From Metallyticus violacea (lineage: Eukaryota > Arthropoda > Insecta > Mantodea > Metallyticidae): DNA of 64,000 nt. The DNA is taken from NCBI GenBank assembly GCA_030762175.1, contig CM060830.1, positions 50,119,001 through 50,183,000 on the forward strand, written 5' to 3'. The position numbers and the translations under genes were made by a program. Of this stretch, positions 1 to 9,385 are shown piece after piece. The notes under the pieces were generated by a model, which saw only the letters and a list, made by a program, of their open reading frames with translations, did no database searches and was not told where the DNA came from. Positions within the stretch are counted from its first letter, which is position 1, and the number at the start of each line of letters is the position of its first letter.

Positions 1-249
1 ACAATATCCAACATTAGCTACTGAGGATGTAATTAAATTGCCATCAGAGTTCATCGGTATTCCAGTCACAAGTTAAGTTGTAAACACAGGGAGATAAGCA
101 CCAGCGAAGAGAAAAAGGAGCTCCACTGCAAGGAATTCATCCATTATTAGAATTTGATTAGGTATGTGAAATATTTTGTACTTTGTATGCTGATAGAAAT
201 TCCTAATAGGAGTTTAAATCCACAGAAAGTGGTTAATTGTGCATTCCTG

Positions 250-286
<37 letters not shown>

Positions 287-662
287 TCCTTAGGAACTTC
301 ACACTCTTTACTTTTTAATAAAATAGTTGGGGGTTTTGTGAGGAAATAACAGATTTACGTAGATTTTCTTGAGATTATTGCAGACGTTTTCAGTGCTCAT
401 CAATTTCTTTGTAAAACTGGAAAAAATCCTTAACATTAAACTTGGTAATAGTGAGAGACAAACCTAAGCGTACATCAGAAAGCGGCAAAGTAACACACTA
501 TTCACCTTCAAGCGAATATTGACAGTTGAAAGTGTACACAAATGCCAGACGCGTGGTTGGTTCGACTATTCCCCAAACACAATCTGTTGCGGGGTATTGC
601 ATACGGCAACGTTGTTTACATCATCACATGTTCTTAGCACTTGCTCGTACCTGCTAAACACA
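1..662. other. Non-coding A+T-rich DNA with a polyT tract
   Basis: No coding segment is recognisable on either strand. A pure run of 35 T occupies 251-285. It is probably a microsatellite or the poly(A) tail of a minus-strand retroelement whose body can no longer be recognised. Nothing else stands out. Confidence 0.7.
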
Positions 663-1523
663 TCTGCAGCCGGCAGTCCCGAACCGTAGCGAAGAAAACC
701 GACTGGTTACGACGATTAACTAGTTTTATAGTCTATAATTATTATTTTTTATTTTATTTTTATTTGTCTTTTGTAAAACTTAAACTATAGTAGCCCAACG
801 TATGAAAGATCAACATTAATTCCATTAAGAATAGAGTAGAAAAATTATAAAGATTAATAATAATAAAAAAATAACGAGTTAGAAAGTGTTATTATGAAGT
901 AATATTATTTTTTGTTAAACTTCTAAACTAACCTAACCGAACCTAACCAAACGTATAAAAAGTAATCTTTATTCGATTTATAGTGTAGTAAAAAGTGTTA
1001 TTATGGAGTAATATATTTTTGTACTATTTTTTTAATGTAAACTAACCTAACCCACGTCATTCAATTAAGAATAGTGCAGAAAAATTGTGAAAATAAAAAA
1101 AAATCTCATTTGGTGCCACAGCCCGGAGTGAGCCTTGGCCTGCCGCGTCGACCTCTGCATCCTCTACCTCCGTCTTACGACTTCATTGACAGAGGGCAGT
1201 ATTGCAGGGGGGAATGTGATCAGTATACCGGCACCCCGCCGGTTGCCTATCATGCGCTTTCGTGATCGAAGATCGCCAATCTCCATCAGGCAGCTTCCCA
1301 ATTGACCTCACGAGGCTGAGTGAACCCCGTTCCAGACCTCCCTAACTTGGAAAAATACCCATGGGGAATCGAACTCACGACTTCATCATTAGCACAGATG
1401 CTCTAACTTACTGCACTAACAAGGCTTTACATTCAGCTTGGAAATTATTCGCCTAAAGTAATTGCCATTATAATCGTAACCAGTCGGCAGTCTTCGCTAC
1501 CGTTCGGGACTGCCGGCTGCAGA
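663..1523. mobile_element. Inverted-repeat-bounded element (about 860 bp) carrying a SINE
   Basis: Arms at about 663-717 and 1470-1523 are inverted copies of each other. Both read ctgcagccggcagtcccgaa from the outer side and differ by a few substitutions and a short indel. This is the layout of a non-autonomous DNA transposon with terminal inverted repeats. The interior holds two related A+T-rich stretches (about 815-925 and 985-1095) that both contain a 'gtgttattatg(a/g)agtaatat' motif, followed by a SINE-D copy. No transposase is visible. The exact termini and target duplication were not established. Confidence 0.6.
1104..1428 (-). mobile_element. SINE-D copy (tRNA-derived), minus strand
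   Basis: The segment starting tctcatttggtgccacagcc is closely similar to 54484-54773. At the right end the minus strand reads as a tRNA-like head with a B-box-like 'gagttcgattcccc' and an A-box-like 'agtaagttagagc'. It lies inside the inverted-repeat element 663-1523, so it either inserted later or was carried along. Two copies in the window show it is a dispersed family; membership is seen directly, the SINE class is inferred from the pol III boxes. Confidence 0.7.
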
Positions 1524-2779
1524 AGCGTCCTGCGCGTTAGTAGTTCACATAATAAATTTGGAGTTAATTTAAACTTGCTTTTTCGCGCTCGTTCCTAGCA
1601 AAACCTTGTTCCCAGTTCTGAGAGATAACACAGAGGCTCTTGCCACGAAGTAAGGCTCTCTCCGCTTTCCCTAACGGAGATAGCGGAACAGTGGGGATAC
1701 ACATTTTTCCCGGCGCGGCGGCTTGTAACAGTGTAAATATTGCATGTATTAGTTTTTTGTTAAACGTAACGTAACCTATGCATTGCCCTCCGTTATTTTC
1801 TGACTGCAATATGTTGTTCCTTATTACAAAACTGAGTTTTTCACCTTTTACCACGCGTTGTCTAAACGGAATTCGCCATTAATTCATATATATACACACA
1901 CTAACCTTAACGTTAACCTCGGGTAAATCCTAGAAACTGGCGGACCAAGTGGTTTGCTGCTACTACGCCCTGACGGCCTACGCTCGCCTCCTTTTCGTAA
2001 ATATAAACCGATTGCGAATTTTGTGCTACCAAGTAGGAGGATATATTATTGTAACCGCCTAAACTATCATGTCGTTGCGTCAAAATGCCGTATTATGTAA
2101 TACGTAACATTTAAAAGTAAAAATTATAATATTAAGAACAAAGAAGGCAAATTGTGAAGATTAAAGCAGGAAGGGGAAAAAAAAAAGACTTGCACTTGGG
2201 GGACCAAACATAGTAATAACTCCCTTCTTGCTTTTAATCCAAAATTCTAACCAACTACGCTATTAGGCCGACATGGACAACGTGGTTATTATCCTCCTAA
2301 ATATGTTGAATTCACTTAGGCTCGGTTCTCTCCGTTCTCGTTCATGAGAGGAGGCGAAGTAGCCCAAGAGCCTCTGTGTGTAAGAATAAGGGTTTTTAAA
2401 GCAGAAAAGCGCTTGCCTCTTTTTAGTTGTACTTTAATGATTTTGTATTTCGTAATAGTACAGAGATGTAGTGTTTGTGTGTAAAAAGTTATTTCGCGGC
2501 TAGACTCAAGACAATTTTACAAATTTATTGTGTAGTTTATTCTAGTATTTGTTATGCAATAAAAACAGGAATGAGGTATCACTTTAATATATTCTACGTT
2601 TATTTAAAATAAAAGAATCTGAAAAATAAATAAGTTGCGAATATTTTAAGAAGGATTCAATAATATTCTAATTTTATTCTTAATGGTGCCCTAAATGTAT
2701 TGGGAAACTGTGACTCAAAGAGTCTTGTAATGAAGAAAGTATACTGAAAACACTAATGTTCCTTATAATAGGCACATAC
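1524..2779. other. Intron/intergenic DNA with small repeats
   Basis: No exon is recognisable. Positions 1901-1998 share two blocks (ccttaacgttaac and gcctacgctcgcct) with the inverse complement of 62331-62411, so this is part of a dispersed repeat. On the minus strand, 2205-2275 contains tagcgtagttggttag, which resembles a pol III A box, so a decayed tRNA-derived SINE head is possible. If the exon at 2780-3213 is real, this stretch is the intron downstream of it. Confidence 0.55.
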
Positions 2780-3213
2780 CTGACACCAGGTGGTGGACAC
2801 TCTGCTGTCCAGAAGCCTCATATCTGAGACTCCCAAGGGGTACAGCTGGTCGCCGTAGGCTATGAAACGCATATACAAAGGCACAGCTACCAGCAGTCCA
2901 GGTATAAGGATGCTGAGAACACACAGTCTGAATGCCCTGAAGGGTCCCTTAAGTCCCCCAGATGCTCTTCGGGGTCTCTCTCTCGTGATTTTGCCACTAC
3001 ATCTTCTCAGCTGAAGCAAGGAAGAGCCAAACATTGGGGAAGGTGGAGGCGCAATCCTGGGCTTCAGAAGGGACTCTACCCTTGTCGTCTCGTCGTTATC
3101 GACCACAAGAATCGCCTCAACATCCTGTCTCAGTCTTGCAGAGGGACACTCTGCGTCGTGGTCGCCTTCCCTGACTGACGCACCTGGCTGATTGTGACTC
3201 GGGGTTTCAAACG
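2780..3213 (-). CDS. Internal exon of an unrecognised membrane protein gene
   Basis: A 434-nt exon is read on the minus strand from 3213 down to 2780. It follows a polypyrimidine acceptor (ttcttttccag) and ends in a good donor (cag|gtatgt). It is open throughout: two bases complete a split codon, then 144 codons follow, ending in phase 0. The product has a charged, Pro/Arg-rich region (residues about 1-95), then one hydrophobic segment (LCVLSILIPGLLVAVPLYM), then a conserved-looking stretch ending DMRLLDSRVSTTWCQ. This suggests a single-pass or signal-anchor membrane protein. Reading past the donor gives only a dozen codons before a stop, which supports splicing. I do not recognise the family and assign no function. 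Flanking exons were not found; the upstream intron holds the deleted transposon at 3.4 kb. Confidence 0.75.
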
Positions 3214-3411
3214 CTGGAAAAGAACATTTTTCCTGATAAGTGATTGTAGCAAACTTTAATAGTGAAATAATTTTAAACGCGAATCACAACAAGGATATTT
3301 TAAGTTTTATCTTTTTAACAGGTCTGACTTGTTCATTTGGTACAGCATGAGTTGAAATTCCTGCCTAATTTTTCATAGACACACGCTGTGTTGTGTTGTC
3401 CGTTCGCGAGA

Positions 3412-3996
3412 AAATGGCTTCAGTTCAGGAGATGACACAAGTTATGTTATGGTACTCCATTGTTATGTGCAAAGGAAGTTTTGTCGTGTTTACTACAAAG
3501 CATCATCAGAGGCCAGAAGCATAAAGGCATGACATAGGCAGTATCTGGACAATGGGAGCTTACTGAAACGGCATGGAGGCCAGTATGTCTCCAAAGAACA
3601 AGTAAGGAATGTCCAACGAAGTCCACGCAAGTCAATTTCAGGCCACGTTCTCTCGACATCACACCGTTAGATTTTTTCTGAGGCTAAGAGAAGGACAGTG
3701 CGCACGCTAGTAAGTGTGGAACCTTCGAGACCTCCGTACTCGGAATTGTGGAAGTGATTTTGGTGCCATTATTGGAACGGACTTGAGTGGGAAATTGAGT
3801 ACAGACTAGACATTCTTCGGGCCATCAAATAGGCTCACGTGGAAATAGGGTGATTGCTGTTGTTTTCCTCCCATCTTTTATCAAAACTTAATGCCTGATA
3901 CAACATGTATTTGTGAATAAACAGCTCCTTATATTTATAGTTTTGATATAGGAAGCAAACACAATTAGGAACTTTCGGTGTAGACACTCTGTATAT
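3412..3996 (+). pseudogene. Internally deleted DUF4817-type DDE transposon
   Basis: ATG at 3414 opens MASVQEMTQVMLWYS, the usual start of the DUF4817/helix-turn-helix N-terminus found in insect Tc1/mariner-related transposases. After frameshifts, RKFCRVYYKAS, KEQVRNVQRSPRKS and then immediately SLDITPLDFFL (the third-Asp motif) and EYRLDILRA (C-terminal end) follow, up to about 3850. The core with the first two catalytic Asp residues is missing: the N-terminal third is joined directly to the C-terminal part near 3650. 'acagagtgtctacaccgaaa' on the minus strand near 3974-3993 may be the 3' terminus. The copy lies antisense in the presumed intron of the host gene. Confidence 0.7.
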
Positions 3997-4831
3997 TAAT
4001 CTAACAATTATCTTCCAGGGGCTGTCGTATGGCAGGGATAATAAAACTTTGGCTGACGTTTTGCACATACTGAGTTGTGCTTTTTCAAGGATGAGTACAA
4101 GCCTGTGACAACACATGCGTTATTTTGTCAATGCTTTTGAGCAACTCGGATTATTAACTATATCTTAGTTAAATTTTGTTCCCAGAACCTTCAGTATTAT
4201 AAGGGAACCTCAAGAAGTGGTAAGTCAAGTCTGGGTATGCTTTTTGAAGATTGGCTGTTATTGAAAAGGCACGGGCGAAGCATGAAGCCCGGATTTGGAG
4301 TACCAAAGATAAGAGCTGTTGATTGTTGTCAATGCCGATGGTTCCCTCAGGTCTCTAGTTTCCGAAAAGCTTAAATTTCCCATGGAAACATGTTCCTTAG
4401 ACCTTACATTTCGTCATGAATATGTACGTCTTCTATCTACAAGATATAGAACCAAACCAACTTCATCAAACTCTAGCCATAGGAGCGTTTCCAATTCTCG
4501 TTTATCAACAAAGTTGAATACAATGGGAAAGAACAGAGCCATTCCAAACGCCTGTACAGTTCAGCTTTGACAACATCGAGTGAGCATGAGACAAGGGTAC
4601 ATTTATGAGATGTGCTCACTGTAACCACTCGTTCTGTTATGACCATTTTGTCGTTTCATTACATACTTGTATTGTAACCTTTCAACATTATATTTTGTGC
4701 ATCTTTCCGAAACTTGCTACTTTTATATTACGGTCAGAGCTCATTTGCATATACAGGTTGACTATAAAGACTCGAGCTATAGGAGAGCATTAAATAATAA
4801 TATACATTGTTTTAATTTCTCTTAATAAAAT
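3997..4831. other. No recognisable feature
   Basis: An 83-codon open frame at 4319-4570 (+) has no motif, no exon-like borders and a coding-poor composition. I treat it as chance. The rest is A+T-rich non-coding DNA. Confidence 0.6.
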
Positions 4832-5110
4832 ACCGCCACGGGTGGCCGAGGTCGTTAAGGCACGGAGTCGTGAGCGGGAAGTCTGGGGTTCGAATCTCGC
4901 CAAGACCGTCCTCTTTGGCTGAGGTTTTTTTCCAGGTTTTCCTCAGTCCTCATAAATGGCAAATGCCGGGGAGGTACCCTAAAATTAAGCCTGGAAGGCT
5001 TCCTTCCTTTAAAAAAAATCCTTCCCCAATTTATTATTTTATCTCATGTATCATAGGTGTCCACCGCCTGTAATACCTCAGTGGTTAAAACAGCGTTAAA
5101 CACTATTAAA
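4832..5110 (+). mobile_element. SINE-A copy, full length
   Basis: The head is tRNA-Ser/Leu-like: the A box region reads ggtggccgaggtcgttaagg and the B box ggttcgaatc. The body follows with 'tcctcataaatggcaaatgc', 'ggggaggtaccct' and 'gtccaccgcctg', then an A-rich end in gcgttaaacactattaaaa. The same order recurs in about ten other places in this window. The head is clear enough that a tRNA finder would probably report it, but the long 3' body and the copy number show a SINE, not a functional tRNA gene. Confidence 0.9.
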
Positions 5111-5439
5111 ATTTCTTTAGAACGTATGTTTATGACTTTTTCTAATTTCTTTTATCAAAATTGTTGGTGCTTATTATTTTGAATTAGATAATACACATTT
5201 ATTATACTGCAAATATTTACTCAGAGATGATAAAAATAAGTACTATTCTACCTTTGGAAACGACCGTGCAGGTTAGAGCAAGGCCGACTACATTTACCAG
5301 ACCCCCAATGAAGGTATCGATATTAGACAAAATGGTGGAAATAGTGGTTCGTACTGTTACATGGATTTGTTAATTGGGTTCGTTGAGTTACATGGTTTAT
5401 TACAGTGGTTTATAGTTGGAGGTAAAACAACAGTAGCGT

Positions 5440-5490
5440 TCTTCTTCTTCTTCTTCTTCTTCTTCTTCTTCTTTCTTTCTTTCTTTCTTT
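5440..5490. repeat. (TTC)n/(TTTC)n microsatellite
   Basis: Eleven TTC units grade into TTTC units at about 5473. It lies within the P-like element. Confidence 0.95.
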
Positions 5491-5557
5491 ATTCATTTAA
5501 TATTGGTTTAGTGAAATCTAACCAGGCACTTGTTTAATAGAAAGTGTTAGTACAACA

Positions 5558-5742
5558 TGGGTTGCGCTTGCGTGTATTATGGCAGTGCACCGCACAATAT
5601 TATATTTACATTTCCTAAATAGCAGTAGTTAAAGAAAGAGTAGATAAAGAGTATACACCGTGCAAATTTTGAAATTAATGACAAAACTGTAGTGTTTACT
5701 AAAATTCGTACCAAAAGTTGTGGTTAGGGAGAACATTTTTCC
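5558..5742 (+). pseudogene. Degenerate THAP-type zinc finger
   Basis: ATG at 5558 gives MGCACVYYGSAPHNIIFTFP, then after stop codons KSIHRANFEIND and finally CG-stop-GEHF near 5719-5737. A THAP domain has Cys residues near its start, a 'FP..' motif about 20 residues in, a 'W...R..F' helix and a final C-x2-H-F. All of these are recognisable in order and spacing, with the Trp codon replaced by a stop. The frame has at least three stops, so it is not functional. The identification rests on the motif pattern and is moderate. Confidence 0.5.
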
Positions 5743-6250
5743 CTGTGCAATTTCTCTAATCTACCATCGTGTGTGTGACAATTCGGGTTAGCAATGAAAG
5801 GAAAGATCCGGAAAAACGCAATGAAGCGGGTTTTGAAGCGAGATGAACAGAGTTTTAATAAATGATGTTAGCAGGATATTATGTTTTGACAACACAAATA
5901 CACCCGTTTATAACTATTGCCAAAGAAGACTATGTCTTTTTCATTAAAATATAGGATGACAAGTATGACGCTATCCTTCTATGTCGATTAGTTTTAGGTG
6001 TCCAGTAATTTCTCCACAAGCTTTGTGCTTGCCTGTGGAGAAGTTTATAATTCATTTTATTTTATATTTCCTTTACAAGTGAAAAATATTGTTTGTAAAC
6101 AATTTCAGACTCTTAAAAACCATCGAAATGTTTTCTAACGATTCTTGTAAACGTAATACTGCATAAAAGTTTCGTATTTGCTATTGGCAGTAGTAGGGCG
6201 GATTGGGGTCTAGTAAATGCAGTCGGTCTTGCTTAGAGAAAACGGTTCTT

Positions 6251-6639
6251 CTAGCTCTTATCTCATCGCAAACAAAGGTCTCGTGATACTGGATAAGCTC
6301 GTCTATTTGTATTACAATCCTTAGCTATCGAAGCAAAGTTCTCTGGTGTGTTTATTGGGAAACGCAGATATATAACGGATAACTCGCTATCACCAACTGT
6401 AAGTGGAACAAATGTTGTCGAAAGTTCGCAATCTCTTTCCTTCTTTCACTATTTCTGCTCACTGAGGATGTAGTCAATGGCAAATTCAGATGTATGTAAG
6501 TTATTACCCAGAGACGCCTACTTCTGTAGGCTGGGGGCAACCTCCCTTTGTAAGATTTGTAAATATACATGTCAAATACAACTAATATCTATACTAATTG
6601 TATTAATTAATATGCAGACAAGATAAATTAAAGGAAGTG
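6251..6639. other. No recognisable feature
   Basis: A+T-rich non-coding DNA. A 72-codon minus-strand open frame (6352-6570) shows no motif. Confidence 0.6.
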
Positions 6640-6797
6640 GTGAAGGCTGAGAGAGTGATCAGGAGCACCTGTCAAAAATGGTTCCCAGCATGTCTTTGAA
6701 GACAGGCTAAAACGCTGGGACATGTGCATCGCATCCAACGTGGACTACTTTGAGAAAAATCATCAAAATTATGATCATTCTTTACTGAAAGCCCTCG
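6640..6797 (+). mobile_element. Mariner 3' end fragment
   Basis: The fragment matches the last ~160 bp of the mariner at 42636-43797. Shared words include cagcatgtctttgaa, aaaacgctgggaca, 'tactttgag(a/g)aa(g/a)atca' and the terminal inverted repeat tatgatcattcttta, and it ends ...ccctcg followed by TA. The frame encodes a decayed transposase C-terminus. The 5' part is absent, so this copy is truncated. It is one of three copies of this mariner family here. Confidence 0.85.
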
Positions 6798-7631
6798 TAT
6801 ATACTCGTACACATGTATAAGGTAAAAACTTTAACCAATGGTTTTTAGCGCTTTGGAACACTATGAACACATCTCTCGCAAGAGCACTCATTGGGACGCT
6901 ACCATTCCTCGTAAGTCTAGACTTTTGCAGTATCTTATCTAATACTGATTAAGTGGTTATTCAACTTGGACCACAGATAATTTAGAGGAAAACAATTTGC
7001 TGATAACATATCAAAAATTTCTTTCCACGCAGCAATCTCTGTAAAACTTGATAGAATATTTAACTTTTATGCAAATACATAAGTTAAAATGCCATATTCA
7101 GTTACATAGTGCATTGAAGTTCCAATGTTGCCAGTTTTAGCTTTTCATCTGCTATACATGACGAAATTTTGAAAATATCTCACTTTTCTCTTAGTATTGA
7201 ACGATTAATATGTTTTGTTTTATTGCACTACCAAGGGCTGTTGTGGGTTTCATGACAAGAGAACAATAGTCGTTGCCAGATTTTTCTTTTTAATTTAATT
7301 TGTCAGTACACACAATGTTTCTTATTCAAGTAGTGGAAATCGGATTTGTCCGTCTTATCTGAAACTGCCAGTGCTACAGGATATCAGCTATGCCTCCATT
7401 TTTTGTAACAAGAGTCCCAATTCAATCTTGTTCAATATCAGGTTTCTTATAGATCTTAAACTTGAATAAAACGCGACTGGAGGTAGAAAACGTGAAAGTG
7501 CAGTTATTATCGATTTAAAAAAAGTAGCTTTATAACAGTCTTTGGGCTTTCGCGGCCGGCATTGTTATTAAAATTGATAATTGCCAGGCTATTTTGCTGT
7601 GATTGTTGTTTTAAACGAAATGTAAGCTTTT
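6798..7631. other. No recognisable feature
   Basis: A+T-rich non-coding DNA without clear repeats, pol III boxes or coding-like frames. Confidence 0.55.
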
Positions 7632-8169
7632 GCTAGCTACTGCGGCCAACATCGTCAGTGGGCTGAGTGAAAGAGAGGAACAGAACTGTTAAAAGTGGTG
7701 GGAGAGCTATGTTGCTGTTGTTTGTAAATGAGTAACTGATTCCATGCCTTGCACGTACACTGATATAAATAAAGGCAGCGGTTTTCAAATAAACAAGACA
7801 TGGATTCCGTTATTAATCAGACCACCTGTGCCGCAGGTTGGTAGAGTTTGAGACTACTAATCCGGAGGTCCTGAGTTCGATTCCCGGTGTGGTTAAGCTG
7901 TCTGGGTAAATTTTATTTGGAGTTTCTCCTGAGAAAGTGAATGCCTGATATCTTTAAGGCTCCAAGGACTCCGAGTTCATTTGCACCATCATTAGTTCAT
8001 TTTATTTCATTCATTCCTACAGACCTACACCTATAGTTACTTATAAATAAACCATTCCAAGGCAACCCCCCCCCCTTTTCCACCCCCTACCACTTCTAAC
8101 GGTTCTGTTCCTCTTTGCCTCTCCAGACCATTTTACTCTGTCCACTAATGATGCTAGCCGCAGTAGTAA
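7632..8169. repeat. Long inverted repeat, arms of about 80-90 bp
   Basis: Left arm 7632-7712 and right arm 8081-8169 are inverted copies with roughly three quarters identity. Both contain aggaacagaac(t/c)gtta(a/g)aagtgg and tactgcgg in matching order. The span of about 540 bp suggests a MITE with terminal inverted repeats. A SINE-C head (7821-8040) sits between the arms and the matching SINE-C body lies just outside (8168-8530), so one element has inserted into the other or they have rearranged. A C-run occurs at 8067-8075. Confidence 0.65.
7821..8040 (+). mobile_element. SINE-C head (tRNA-like)
   Basis: A tRNA-like segment with A-box-like 'aggttggtagagtttgag' and B-box-like gagttcgattcccgg is followed by 'gtaaattttatttgg' and 'tttctcctgagaaagtgaatgcc'. 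The same layout (head, then 'tttcctctggtca') recurs at 23.85, 44.31 and 47.35 kb. Confidence 0.7.
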
Positions 8170-8530
8170 TTAATTCCGCTGATTATGTTGACGGTCGAAA
8201 GTGTAAGACGTGGTGTGGCTTTGTATTTGGGGAAGGTTTCTAACGCGGCCTCTGGTATTTAAGCAGCCCTTCTAAGAGGCTTGAATGCCATGCTGCCGGT
8301 CTCGAGATGCTCTATCTAAAAACAATGTTAGGGACCTCTTCCATGTCCCTGCCCCTGGATCCGAACCTTTTCGATGTCTCCTTCAGTATTACACGGAGGG
8401 GGGCAGTCTTTCTCACGGAGGTGCCTCACTGGAGGCGTAGGCACAAATGGCCAGCCGTTGAGCACGGTGGAAGTACCAAAAATTCCTCTCCTGTCCTTAA
8501 CAATCCAATACAGTCTATCCCAGTCTTTCA
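8168..8530 (+). mobile_element. SINE-C body
   Basis: Blocks 'taattccgctgatta', 'cttctaagaggcttgaa', 'gttagggacctcttcc', 'cctggatccgaacc' and 'ataggcacaaatggccagcc'-like text are shared with 17573-17772 and 47490-47815. It is probably the 3' part of the copy whose head lies at 7821. Short open frames on both strands here are SINE sequence, not genes. Confidence 0.75.
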
Positions 8531-9020
8531 TAACCTGTTCCGTTAGAAAACTTCGAAAATATAACAAAAATGGGTAATCAAGAGAAAGTGTCCTCTGTTC
8601 CAATAATAAAAAGTATATGCTACAAGTTAATGTACATTCAGCGTTTCTACACAGAATATTGATACCATATGCGATATAATAAGAGATTTTAATTTATCCA
8701 AAAACAATTTAAAGCCTTCAGTGGTATTTAAAAGAGATATTTTGCTAACAGAATAATAAATAATAGATATAGATAAAACACAGTAATCATTTTAGTTCAT
8801 TTGCCACAGATTGCACAAAAATTGGTGTGTAACGTTTTAGGAATATGTGCTTAACAACAAAGCATTAAACAGTACATATAAACACGGACCTGCAAAATCC
8901 TTCGTTTCAGAGTCCGCAGTCACTTCGTTGTTCCTTTCTTCTTTAAAGTAGGCCATAGCATTCATACATGTAAAGGAATTCGTAACTAGACGCTTAAGCA
9001 ATAGGAAGGATCACAGGCTT
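8531..9020. other. No recognisable feature
   Basis: A+T-rich DNA with no coding, pol III or repeat signal that I could support. Confidence 0.55.
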
Positions 9021-9385
9021 AACTTGTTCTTCGGTCTGCACTCAGATTCCAGAAGAACACGCATGTGGATCTTTTATCTGTGAAGAGAACGTGATTCCAT
9101 TGTTTCTGTTGCCAATTGATATCGGTACTTCCGCAATACGACGTGCACGAATCGCCAGAATGCACCAAAGGAATGAAAAACTCTTTCACACAGTGTTAGT
9201 TGAAACATTTTAACTGTCAAGAACATGGCAGCAGCTGATTTCCTTTCTCAGAGCCCGTAGGCACAGAAATCGGTCTTGTGCAACAGTTGCAATTCTAGGT
9301 TTACCTCGACCTTGTCCTTCTGGAGTCAAATACTTAATATAGCCTCCACACGCCTCTTCCGGTATTCAAAGCCCTGCGGCATCAG
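9021..9385 (-). pseudogene. Tc1-like transposase remnant
   Basis: Read on the minus strand from 9385, the translation gives GQGRGKPRIATVAQDRFLCL (the GRP linker and start of the second helix-turn-helix of Tc1 transposases), then a decayed HTH ending 'VSTNTV'. After a frameshift comes HWQQKQWNHVLFTDKRS, matching the Tc1 'W..eqW..VlFsDES' motif with the first catalytic Asp kept but DE changed to DK. The second and third acidic positions are not found downstream. The copy is broken and truncated. Confidence 0.7.

Larger units (their letters stand above)
5258..6250 (+). mobile_element. P-like DNA transposon remnant with inverted ends
   Basis: Inverted arms at about 5258-5309 and 6202-6250 (best core 5279-5309 against 6202-6232, about 26 of 30 matching with one indel) bound a 990-bp element. 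Inside lie a TTC/TTTC microsatellite (5440-5490) and a decayed THAP-like coding region (5558-5742). THAP domains are the DNA-binding domains of P-element transposases, so the combination suggests an internally deleted P-superfamily element. No catalytic core is visible. Target duplications of 8 bp, expected for P elements, were not confirmed. Confidence 0.55.

Noticed and set aside
1564..1854. 96-codon minus-strand frame
   Set aside because: No domain, no start or splice context; adjacent to repeat DNA. Treated as chance.
2753..2779. Extension of the host exon to the stop at 2753
   Set aside because: A consensus donor (cag|gtatgt) ends the exon in phase at 2780; the last residues past it look like intron sequence.
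4832..4910. tRNA-Ser-like gene
   Set aside because: It is the head of SINE-A: same head plus ~200-bp body recurs many times, with body and A-tail. The same applies to the tRNA-like heads of the other SINE families.
8307..8603. Overlapping 70-90-codon frames on both strands
   Set aside because: They lie wholly within the SINE-C body, which recurs at other loci with disrupted frames.
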